From Firmicutes bacterium CAG:449 (GTDB lineage: Bacteria; Bacillota_I; Bacilli_A; RFN20; CAG-449): a DNA stretch of 6,099 bases. Position 1 is the stretch's first letter; each line of letters opens with the position of its first letter. The notes beneath the pieces were generated by a model that saw nothing but the letters and a program-made list of their open reading frames with translations, had not been told where the DNA came from and ran no database searches. This document shows positions 1 to 5,116 of this stretch, piece by piece. The stretch lies in NCBI GenBank assembly GCA_000432895.1, contig FR889380.1, positions 1-6,099 of the forward strand, in the 5' to 3' direction. A program made the position numbers and the translations under genes.

Positions 1-8
1 ATATGTGG

Positions 9-557
9 TTAATTAAAATTTAAAAATTCGACAGTCTTTTTATTATCTTTTATATATTTAAATGTCTTTTTTTCTCCATTTATACTTAAATATTCTAATA
101 AAAATTTTAATTGCTTTTTTGTTGTTTCATGCATTACAACATCTTTATCTTTATTTAGAAAATATTCTAATGGTGAATTATCAGTATATTTATCTTTTAA
201 ATAGACTTTTGAAGCTGCAATTCTATCACAAAACATTTCTATTAAATATTGTCTTGGCATTTGTACTGGATCATATTGTTTTGTTTTTGAATTAAAATCA
301 AACCAATATTCAAAATGATGTTTATTTCTACCTTTATGATGCATCCAAGCATTTGAATAACCTTCTACTTCTCTTTCTTTAACAGTAGGTGATCTATATC
401 CTTGATAATATTTACATCCTGGAATAAATTCAGTAGGTGAATATTTAGATAAATCATGCGTTAAACCACGCCAATAATATCCACATTTAAAACAATTATA
501 TCTAACAAGTCTTCTATGCTTATTAATAGTATGTAAATGTTTAAAAAAGTTTTTCAT
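9..557 (-). CDS. DUF5662 family protein (HD-like His/Asp motifs)
   Basis: This 182-aa soluble protein looks like the DUF5662 family, whose biochemical role is not established. Visible landmarks are GLTHDLSKYS at residues 31-40 (His34-Asp35), a His-rich block WMHHKGRNKHHFEYW at 71-85, and CDRIAASK at 110-117 (Asp111). This order of HD, HH and D resembles a metal-binding HD-type fold, so a phosphohydrolase-like activity is a reasonable inference but is not shown. A CxxC pair (Cys22, Cys25) lies near the N-terminus. There is no signal peptide or membrane segment. The ATG at 557 gives a family-like N-terminus, but the sequence just upstream has no recognisable Shine-Dalgarno, so the start is less certain than for the neighbours. 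It is divergent from the phosphoesterase operon, with about 90 bp of AT-rich DNA between them. Family recognition is from motif memory; the biochemical function is unknown. Confidence 0.8.
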   Translation of the reverse strand: MKNFFKHLHTINKHRRLVRYNCFKCGYYWRGLTHDLSKYSPTEFIPGCKYYQGYRSPTVKEREVEGYSNAWMHHKGRNKHHFEYWFDFNSKTKQYDPVQMPRQYLIEMFCDRIAASKVYLKDKYTDNSPLEYFLNKDKDVVMHETTKKQLKFLLEYLSINGEKKTFKYIKDNKKTVEFLNFN

Positions 558-635
558 ATAGAATAATATAGCACTAACAGTTATTTTAAAAAAGAATTTA
601 TATACATTATTTTATTAATTGTTTAAAATGATATT

Positions 636-641
636 GAGGTG
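636..641 (+). promoter_or_regulatory. Shine-Dalgarno site of the YfcE-type phosphoesterase
   Basis: GAGGTG lies 6 nt before the ATG at 648 and only 3 nt before an adjacent ATG at 645; a GTG at 639 overlaps the site itself. The spacing favours 648, which also gives the family-typical N-terminus MRYLIISDIHG. Confidence 0.7.
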
Positions 642-647
642 TTAATG

Positions 648-1190
648 ATGAGATACTTAATTATTAGTGATATACATGGAAGTTTTGATGCAATCAAAAA
701 AATTGAAAATATAATTAATGAAAATGAAATTGATAAAATAATTTGTTTAGGTGATGTCCTTTATCATGGACCAAGAAATGATTTACCTAAAGATTATTCT
801 CCCAAAAAAGTGGTTGTTGCATTAAAAAAATATTTAGAAAAGATAATTTTTATAAAAGGAAATTGTGATGCAGAAGTTGATGAAATGGTTTTAGAAAGAA
901 AATTTTCTAAAAGAAAAAAAATTCATCTTTTCAAAAAAGATTTTATTTTAACTCATGGTCATCATTTATCTAGATTTGATATTGATGAAACTATAAAAAA
1001 AGGCACTATTGTTTTATATGGGCATTATCATGTTTTTGATATAAGTATAATAGATGGTGTTACATATGTAAATATAGGTTCTACATCAATACCAAAAGAC
1101 GGAATACCACAATACGCAATAATGGATGAAAAAAGAATTATAGTTTATAATTTAGATAATGGTGAGATTATAGGAAAGCTAGATTTTTAG
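648..1190 (+). CDS. YfcE/MJ0936-type metallophosphoesterase
   Basis: This is a 180-aa cytosolic calcineurin-like phosphodiesterase. All metal-binding motifs of the YfcE/MJ0936 group are present in order: SDIHGS (Asp8, His10), GDVLYHGPRN (Asp36), KGNCDAE (Asn72), THGHH (His103) and GHYH (His126, His128). The last motif has Tyr where most relatives read GHTH; the two His ligands are kept. The family uses two metal ions, often Mn2+, and hydrolyses phosphodiesters such as bis-p-nitrophenyl phosphate in vitro; the natural substrate is generally unknown. Length matches the family (about 180 aa). The start at 648 is chosen from the GAGGTG site; ATG 645 is an alternative. It is the first gene of a co-directional trio: its stop codon overlaps the ribosome binding site of the next gene, and only 10 bp separate the two. 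Fold and metal site are near certain; substrate is not predictable. Confidence 0.93.
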   Translation: MRYLIISDIHGSFDAIKKIENIINENEIDKIICLGDVLYHGPRNDLPKDYSPKKVVVALKKYLEKIIFIKGNCDAEVDEMVLERKFSKRKKIHLFKKDFILTHGHHLSRFDIDETIKKGTIVLYGHYHVFDISIIDGVTYVNIGSTSIPKDGIPQYAIMDEKRIIVYNLDNGEIIGKLDF

Positions 1191-1200
1191 GAGAAGAAAT

Positions 1201-1503
1201 ATGTGGAAACAAATTGAAACTAATAAAACAGGTATTATTATATCATTAAACTATAATGATTTTGCTTATATTGAAGTTGAAAAAAGAACAAATAACAAAG
1301 GTGTGTTGTTATATGAAGTAAATTTTCAAATTAACGATGTAACTAATCAAAGTGTTGTATGTTATAATATAAATGATGTGAAGACAATCTTGGAAAATTG
1401 TAAAGAAAATATTGAAGACTTATATGAAAATGTTGAGAATATGTCTGATAGTGATATTTATGATTGGTTAGATGAGTTTGTCGAAGTAATCAATAATTTT
1501 TAG
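1201..1503 (+). CDS. Hypothetical acidic 100-aa protein in the phosphoesterase-transaldolase operon
   Basis: I do not recognise this protein. Translation is well supported: AGGAGA at 1189-1194 precedes the ATG by 6 nt, the gene starts 10 bp after the phosphoesterase stop, and it ends 12 bp before the transaldolase start, so it is probably translated from one mRNA with both. It is strongly acidic (19 Asp/Glu against 7 Lys/Arg). The N-terminal half (about residues 10-57) alternates hydrophobic and polar residues in a beta-strand-like way. The C-terminal third (65-100) carries 12 acidic residues and looks like one or two amphipathic helices, with a WLDEFVEVI stretch near the end. There is no signal peptide, membrane segment, metal motif or known catalytic signature. 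It could be a small partner or regulator of a neighbour, but that is only inference from position. Confidence 0.8.
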   Translation: MWKQIETNKTGIIISLNYNDFAYIEVEKRTNNKGVLLYEVNFQINDVTNQSVVCYNINDVKTILENCKENIEDLYENVENMSDSDIYDWLDEFVEVINNF

Positions 1504-1515
1504 TCGGAGGATTTT

Positions 1516-2166
1516 ATGGAAATATTTATTGATACAGCAATTACTGAAGAAATTGAAAAAGCAAGTAAATTAGGAGTAATCAAAGGCGTAACAACTAACC
1601 CAAGTTTACTAAAAAAAAGTGGTAAATCATTAAAAGAAGTAATTTTAGAAATATTAAAATTAGTAAAAGGACCTGTTTCTGCAGAAGTAAAAGAATCAAC
1701 TGCAGAAAATATGTATTACGAAGCAAAAGAAATAGTGGAAATGGTAGGAAATAATGAGTATATCACAATTAAACTTCCTATGACTGAAGAAGGTATTAAA
1801 GTTTGTAAAAAACTATCAAAAGAAGGAATTAAAACTAATGTCACTTTAATTTTCTCATTATCACAAGCTATTTTGGCAATGGAAGCAGGTGCTACATTCA
1901 TTTCACCATTTATGGGAAGAATGGATGATTATTATAACAATCCAGAAGCTGGTTACAATTTAATAAAAAAGATTTCACAAGCAAAAAAAGAATTCAATTA
2001 TCATTCAAAAATTATTGCAGCATCTATTAGAAATGTTAATCATGTAGAACAAGCAATATTAGCTGGTGCAGATATTGCAACGATTCCATATAAAATAATT
2101 AATGAAATGTATGAACACGAATTAACTACTAGAGGACTAGAAATATTTAAAAAAGCAGAAGAATAA
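1516..2166 (+). CDS. tal: Transaldolase, short TalC/MipB type
   Basis: This 216-aa TIM-barrel enzyme belongs to the short transaldolase / fructose-6-phosphate aldolase group, which works in the cytosol. Transaldolase moves a dihydroxyacetone unit between sedoheptulose-7-phosphate and glyceraldehyde-3-phosphate in the non-oxidative pentose phosphate pathway. Visible residues are Asp6 (FIDTA), the TTNPSLL phosphate/loop motif at 26-32, the Schiff-base Lys86 in TIKLP, Asn108/Thr110, SPFMGRMDD at 130-138 and AASIRN at 168-173. Two positions argue for transaldolase over fructose-6-phosphate aldolase: Glu57 (E. coli FsaA has Gln59) and Phe132 in SPFMGR (FsaA has Tyr131). A perfect GGAGG at 1506-1510 lies 5 nt before the ATG. 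It is the last gene of the operon, followed after about 70 bp by a strong hairpin terminator inside the adjacent IS relic. Reaction class is confident; exact substrate range is inferred from these residues. Confidence 0.93.
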   Translation: MEIFIDTAITEEIEKASKLGVIKGVTTNPSLLKKSGKSLKEVILEILKLVKGPVSAEVKESTAENMYYEAKEIVEMVGNNEYITIKLPMTEEGIKVCKKLSKEGIKTNVTLIFSLSQAILAMEAGATFISPFMGRMDDYYNNPEAGYNLIKKISQAKKEFNYHSKIIAASIRNVNHVEQAILAGADIATIPYKIINEMYEHELTTRGLEIFKKAEE

Positions 2167-2190
2167 AATTTAAATAAAATAAAAATTTTT

Positions 2191-2211
2191 AGGGTTTTGT
2201 AGGGTCGACAC
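2191..2211 (+). repeat. Candidate left terminal inverted repeat of the IS relic
   Basis: Reading inward, this end starts AGGGTTTTGT and continues AGGGTCGACAC. Against the right end read inward, 15 of 21 positions match once a 10-bp AAAAATTTTT block in the right copy is skipped. Allowing a gap makes this tentative, but the position, about 40 bp beyond the transposase stop, fits an IS end. Confidence 0.45.
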
Positions 2212-2221
2212 AAAATAAAAT

Positions 2222-2234
2222 AGTGTGGCACACT
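2222..2234. repeat. Subterminal palindrome, left side of the IS relic
   Basis: AGTGTG-G-CACACT is a perfect 6-bp inverted repeat around one central base. Its TGTGGCA core recurs at 3136-3142 inside a weaker palindrome (ACTG-TGG-CAGT, 3134-3144) near the other IS end. Paired palindromes just inside both ends could be transposase-binding sites; this is inference. Confidence 0.45.
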
Positions 2235-2235
2235 T

Positions 2236-2266
2236 AGGGTCGGTGATGGAAATCATCGACCTTTTT
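2236..2266 (+). terminator. Rho-independent terminator within the IS 3' end
   Basis: GGTCGGTGAT at 2238-2247 pairs with ATCATCGACC at 2252-2261 through 10 bp, including one G-U pair, around a GGAA (GNRA-type) tetraloop, and is followed directly by TTTTT at 2262-2266. Two further weak pairs extend the base. The T-tract shows that it acts on plus-strand transcripts, meaning those leaving the transaldolase operon about 70 bp upstream. The same bases encode the last codons and stop of the transposase pseudogene on the other strand, so the hairpin belongs to the IS. No other convincing terminator lies between the transaldolase stop and this hairpin. Confidence 0.85.
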
Positions 2267-3065
2267 CTATGTTTTGAACAAGTATAATTCTTTTATAAAA
2301 TCTCTTAGTATTTCTATAACCTGACATAACAGTTTTTAGTTCTTTGACACGTTTGTTAACACCTTCAATTGGACCATTTGATAATCGTCAATCTTTATAT
2401 TTTATAAAAGAATTAACTATATATTCTTTATAGTGATTCTAGGTTTTAGAACATTCAACAAATTCTTTAGAAGAAGAACTTTCTAGATATTCTATAATAA
2501 AATTAAAATAGTTACTTGCTTCAACTTGTTTAAGTTTATTTAATTCATAGAATATATCTTGAACTTTCAAAAAAGCATATTGAAGTTCATTATCTTGTTG
2601 TACAAATTTGTAGACACGATCATAATAAGATATTGTCATTCCACTTTTTAGTGTCATCATTTTGCTTGGATAATTTTTTGGATTAGTAGTTAACAATCTC
2701 CAATGGGTGTTCATCCAAGGTTTATCTTGAAAATACAATGATGTATCTAATAAAACTCTTCTTCCAATAGATTGAACAGCATCAGTTAAGTATTACATAT
2801 AATGAAAAGGATCATTACAGCTTGGGCAATGATCTCTTGGTAAATCTAAAGTAATAATAGTAGAATTAACACCAGTCCGTAATGATTTGATAGCCTTTTG
2901 CTTATACTCTTTAATTTTAGTATCTTTAAAATGGCAATAGATGCATTCTCTTTGAGATGGTTTAATTTTTGCAAAAATTAATATCTCTTTATCGTTATCA
3001 ATATAATCTAAATGTGAGCATTCTTGTGGGTCTATACCATGAGACAAAAGTATGTTATAATCCAT
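2253..3065 (-). pseudogene. ISL3-family transposase, internally deleted and nonsense-mutated
   Basis: One continuous minus-strand frame of 271 codons runs from ATG 3065 to a TGA at 2253-2255, interrupted by TAA at 2793-2795, TAG at 2439-2441 and TGA at 2388-2390. Residues 1-83 form the N-terminal zinc ribbon (Cys41, Cys44, Cys80, Cys83). Immediately afterwards the sequence jumps in frame to NDPFHYM, which matches the region of the second catalytic Asp in ISL3 transposases. The HTH and the first catalytic Asp region are therefore missing, roughly 150 or more residues judged by family length. After the TAA the reading continues through YLTDAVQSI, HWRLLTTNPKNYPSK, and the catalytic-Glu motif RLSNGPIEGVNKRVKELK with GYRN. 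The TAA probably replaced a Gln codon and the TGA a Trp codon. A normal promoter and ribosome binding site remain, so only a 90-residue zinc-ribbon peptide would be made. It is certainly inactive as a transposase. Confidence 0.9.
2285..2415. repeat. 17-bp perfect inverted repeat inside the transposase relic
   Basis: The 17 bases at 2285-2301 (TAATTCTTTTATAAAAT) are the exact reverse complement of 2399-2415, with 97 bp between the arms. Both arms lie in transposase coding sequence (encoding NSFIK and FYKRII stretches), and the core TTTTATAAAA is itself palindromic. It may be chance in AT-rich coding DNA, or it may form a long-range stem. Confidence 0.6.
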
Positions 3066-3073
3066 ATGAAAAT

Positions 3074-3080
3074 CCTCCTT
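3074..3080 (-). promoter_or_regulatory. Ribosome binding site of the transposase relic
   Basis: Read on the minus strand, AAGGAGG lies 8 nt before ATG 3065. It is a full-strength site, retained although the gene downstream is broken. Confidence 0.8.
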
Positions 3081-3101
3081 ATATTAGATCCTAACAACCT
3101 A

Positions 3102-3129
3102 ATTATAAAGAGGTTTTTCTTGATTTCAA
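3102..3129 (-). promoter_or_regulatory. SigmaA-type promoter of the ISL3 transposase
   Basis: On the minus strand, TTGAAA (3124-3129), a 16-bp spacer and a perfect TATAAT (3102-3107) precede the AAGGAGG site and ATG 3065, leaving a leader of about 30 nt. It is the best vegetative promoter match that I found in the window. It lies just inside the right IS end, as expected for a transposase promoter. Confidence 0.75.
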
Positions 3130-3149
3130 AATTACTGTGGCAGTGTAGG

Positions 3150-3180
3150 GTTTAGACCATAAAAATTTTTATAGAGCCCT
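3150..3180 (-). repeat. Candidate right terminal inverted repeat of the IS relic
   Basis: Read inward on the minus strand it begins AGGGCTCTAT, then a perfectly palindromic AAAAATTTTT block, then ATGGTCTAAAC. Skipping the block, it matches the left end at 15 of 21 positions. The element seems to end 17 bp short of the antiporter stop codon. Confidence 0.45.
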
Positions 3181-3197
3181 ATTTTTTATAAAGCATT

Positions 3198-4529
3198 TTA
3201 GTCTTGATTATTTAAATAAGGATAATTACCATTTTCATCTGGTATTTCACCTGCATTAGATAAAGACCATTTAGTTAGTAAAGGACCTACCAACTCATAA
3301 ATTAAAGTAGCACATAAAACAACTGTGACAATTGCATTTCCAATTCCAGCAACTTTAAATGCATCCATATTAGAAATTTGATTAGCCATTCCGATAGCAA
3401 CACCTGCTTGTGGAAGCAAAGTAATACCTAAATGTGTAGTAATTGTTTTGCGTTGATGAGTTAATTTACAACCGACAAAACTACCAACATATTTTCCTAA
3501 AGACCTCATTATTAAATAACAAATAAACATAACCGTAACGATTATAAATGATATGTTATTCTCACTTCCATTTTGAAATAATTCTTTAACAGAAGTCGCA
3601 AGATGAGTTCCAGATAGAACAAAGAAGAGCATAAATAAAAATGGAGTCCAGTGATTAATTAAAGTAAAATCTCTTTCTGCAATATCTCTTTTTTCACCTT
3701 TTGGAAGATTAATATAAACCGCACCTATCATCATACAACATAAAAGGTTAGAAAATTCTAGTGCTTCACCATTAATAACAATTTGATTTAAAGCATCACA
3801 TGCACCAACACCTAATAATGTAAAAGCAATTAAAATAATTGCATGATTATCACGTGATTTAAAAAATCTAACAACTAAATACATTAATAAACCTAAAACA
3901 ATACCAATAACAAGAGAACCGAATACTTCAATTAATGGTAATGCACAAATTGAAAAGAATGTTATTTCTCCTCCTGTAACAATTACTTTTGAAATTGCAA
4001 TAGATATTGCAAAAACAATTAATCCAACTGCATCATCAAAAGCAACAACAGGTAATAAAATATCAACAAGTGGTCCTTTTGCTTTATATTGATTAATAAC
4101 CATAATTGTAGCAGCAGGAGCAGTAGCAGTAGCGATAGCACCTAAACATAAAGCAATAGCAAGTGATTGGTTGGTTAATATACAAACAATAATTAATGTA
4201 ACATCCACAAATAAAACAGCAGTAAGAGCTTGAAGCAAAGTAATTGAAATTATTTTAGAACCATATTCTTTAACTTTTGATAGTTTAAATTCTTGACCAA
4301 TTGATAAAGCGATAAATCCTAATGCGATACTTGATGTAAAATTATTAAGTAAAGATAAATCATTTTCAAGATTTAAAGATGAATAATTATCAATTAAAAT
4401 ACAAATAACTGCAGCTAATAATCCAACAATTAAATAACCAGTAACATTTGGTAATTTTAATATTTTCATAAGTCTAGTAGATGCTAAACCTAGAACTAAT
4501 AATATACCAAGGAATAAAATTAAATTCAT
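3198..4529 (-). CDS. CPA-family cation:proton antiporter
   Basis: This 443-aa integral membrane protein of the Na+/H+ exchanger (CPA, PF00999) superfamily exchanges cytosolic Na+ or K+ for protons. About a dozen hydrophobic segments span most of the chain. Typical landmarks are KLPNVTGYLIVGLL at 25-38, ATATAPAATIMV at 133-144 (the unwound-helix region), the ion-binding AFDDAVG with Asp165-Asp166, the FFVLSG segment near 302-307, and LLPQAGVAIGMA at 371-382. Adjacent Asp residues in this helix are the pattern of electrogenic, CPA2-like members. No cytosolic TrkA/RCK domain follows; the protein ends in a short polar tail, so ligand gating as in KefC is unlikely. I start at ATG 4529 because AAGAGG lies 9 nt upstream and the family begins there; an ATG at 4562 in the same frame would add 11 residues but has no ribosome binding site. 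Which cation it carries cannot be told from the sequence. Confidence 0.9.
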   Translation of the reverse strand: MNLILFLGILLVLGLASTRLMKILKLPNVTGYLIVGLLAAVICILIDNYSSLNLENDLSLLNNFTSSIALGFIALSIGQEFKLSKVKEYGSKIISITLLQALTAVLFVDVTLIIVCILTNQSLAIALCLGAIATATAPAATIMVINQYKAKGPLVDILLPVVAFDDAVGLIVFAISIAISKVIVTGGEITFFSICALPLIEVFGSLVIGIVLGLLMYLVVRFFKSRDNHAIILIAFTLLGVGACDALNQIVINGEALEFSNLLCCMMIGAVYINLPKGEKRDIAERDFTLINHWTPFLFMLFFVLSGTHLATSVKELFQNGSENNISFIIVTVMFICYLIMRSLGKYVGSFVGCKLTHQRKTITTHLGITLLPQAGVAIGMANQISNMDAFKVAGIGNAIVTVVLCATLIYELVGPLLTKWSLSNAGEIPDENGNYPYLNNQD

Positions 4530-4538
4530 AAATAAAAA

Positions 4539-4544
4539 CCTCTT
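4539..4544 (-). promoter_or_regulatory. Ribosome binding site deciding the antiporter start
   Basis: AAGAGG on the minus strand is 9 nt before ATG 4529 and lies inside the reading frame that would start at ATG 4562. This makes the shorter protein the better call. Confidence 0.65.
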
Positions 4545-4549
4545 AGATA

Positions 4550-4578
4550 ATATTATTACCATAATAATTTTTTTTCAA
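4550..4578 (-). promoter_or_regulatory. Possible promoter of the antiporter gene
   Basis: On the minus strand, TTGAAA (4573-4578) is followed after 17 bp by TAATAT (4550-4555). The -35 box matches 5 of 6 consensus bases and the -10 box 4 of 6. The transcript would begin close to the AAGAGG site, giving a short leader. In such AT-rich DNA chance matches are common. Confidence 0.4.
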
Positions 4579-4650
4579 TTAAATTTTATATTACTAATCT
4601 TTTTAATGAAACAAATAATAATATTTTCATAGTATATTTCAGGTGATTAT

Positions 4651-5061
4651 ATGCGAGTTAGACATAGAAGTACAGAAATAGATCTATTAGGAAGATTAAT
4701 ACGAGCAGAAGCCGTTGGCGAAGGTATTATGGGAATGAAATTAGTTGGAAACGTTGTTGTAAATCGAGTTTGTTATACCTGCAAACCATTTAAACACATA
4801 AAAACAATTTATGATGCAGTGAATCAAAAAAATCAATTTGAAGGAATAACAATACCTTTATTCAATGCTCAAGCAACTTCTAAAGAAAAGAAAATAGCAA
4901 TTGATTGCATAAAATTTTGGCGTGCTCATCCAGCATATTCTGCATTATATTTTCAAAATCCAGGTAAAGGAAAATCATGCAAAAAGAATTGGTATGGTGT
5001 TCTAGTGGGAAGATATAAAAATCATTGCTTTTATAATCCAGAAAAAATATGTAATTTATAA
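4651..5061 (+). CDS. Small SleB/CwlJ-type cell wall hydrolase (Hydrolase_2 domain)
   Basis: This 136-aa protein consists almost entirely of a Hydrolase_2 (PF07486) domain, the catalytic domain of the spore cortex-lytic enzymes SleB and CwlJ and related peptidoglycan hydrolases. Key features are LLGRLIRAEAVGEG at 12-25 with the presumed catalytic Glu20, VGNVVVNRV at 32-40, NQFEG at 61-65, YFQNPG at 100-105 and NHCFYNP at 124-130. AGGTG at 4641-4645 is 5 nt before the ATG. There is no signal peptide, membrane helix or binding domain, so like CwlJ it would need another route to peptidoglycan or act from the mother cell. It has six cysteines (41, 44, 86, 110, 126, 134), unusual for this small domain, which suggests disulfides or metal binding. 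The antiporter is divergent upstream, and trmL follows after 55 bp on the same strand. Domain call is firm; a spore role is not proven. Confidence 0.88.
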   Translation: MRVRHRSTEIDLLGRLIRAEAVGEGIMGMKLVGNVVVNRVCYTCKPFKHIKTIYDAVNQKNQFEGITIPLFNAQATSKEKKIAIDCIKFWRAHPAYSALYFQNPGKGKSCKKNWYGVLVGRYKNHCFYNPEKICNL

Positions 5062-5116
5062 AATATTATAGATATTATAAAATAACTAATTTATCATAAT
5101 AAAAAACGGAGGAAAT

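Larger units (their letters stand above)
2191..3180 (-). mobile_element. Degenerate ISL3-family insertion sequence
   Basis: A roughly 1-kb IS relic lies between the transaldolase and the antiporter and contains a broken ISL3-type transposase on the minus strand. Candidate ends are the imperfect inverted repeats at 2191-2211 and 3150-3180, both starting AGGG when read inward. The right (promoter-side) end looks better preserved. The eight bases outside each candidate end (aaattttt on the left, atttttta on the right) are all A/T and not identical, so a target duplication cannot be claimed. ISL3 elements are normally around 1.3-1.5 kb with a transposase of 400 or more residues; the shortfall here is explained by an internal deletion in the gene. 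It cannot move on its own. Family assignment is firm from the protein; the exact boundaries are tentative. Confidence 0.8.

Noticed and set aside
62..295. Plus-strand open frame opposite the DUF5662 gene.
   Set aside because: It is antisense to a well-supported gene, has no ribosome binding site, and gives a low-complexity Leu/Ile/Phe-rich product typical of the complement of AT-rich coding sequence.
558..647. Possible divergent promoters between the DUF5662 gene and the phosphoesterase operon (for example TATACA-17-TAAAAT at 601-629).
   Set aside because: The matches are weak, several overlapping alternatives exist in AT-rich DNA, and the best one would start transcription at the ribosome binding site.
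1716..2231. Two minus-strand open frames opposite the transaldolase gene.
   Set aside because: Both lie mostly inside a clearly functional gene, show no family motifs and lack translation signals.
2388..2390. TGA at a position where ISL3 transposases have Trp, together with no TGA stop in any intact gene of the window, hinting at genetic code 4.
   Set aside because: All nine Trp codons in the intact genes are TGG, and none of those genes needs TGA read as sense. The same relic also carries TAA and TAG stops, so simple nonsense decay explains it. Rare TGA stops are expected in AT-rich genomes.
3161..3170. AAAAATTTTT palindrome as a terminator of the antiporter gene.
   Set aside because: It is a perfect palindrome without a loop and only A/T pairs; no GC-rich stem with a T-tract follows the antiporter stop on the minus strand.
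4630..4640. CATAGTAT upstream of the cell wall hydrolase as a sporulation SigE-type -10 box.
   Set aside because: No matching -35 element lies at the expected distance, and sporulation in this organism is not established.
5062..5116. TTATA/TATAA inverted repeat after the hydrolase gene as a terminator.
   Set aside because: The stem is only five A/T pairs with no GC and no clear T-tract, so it would not be stable.
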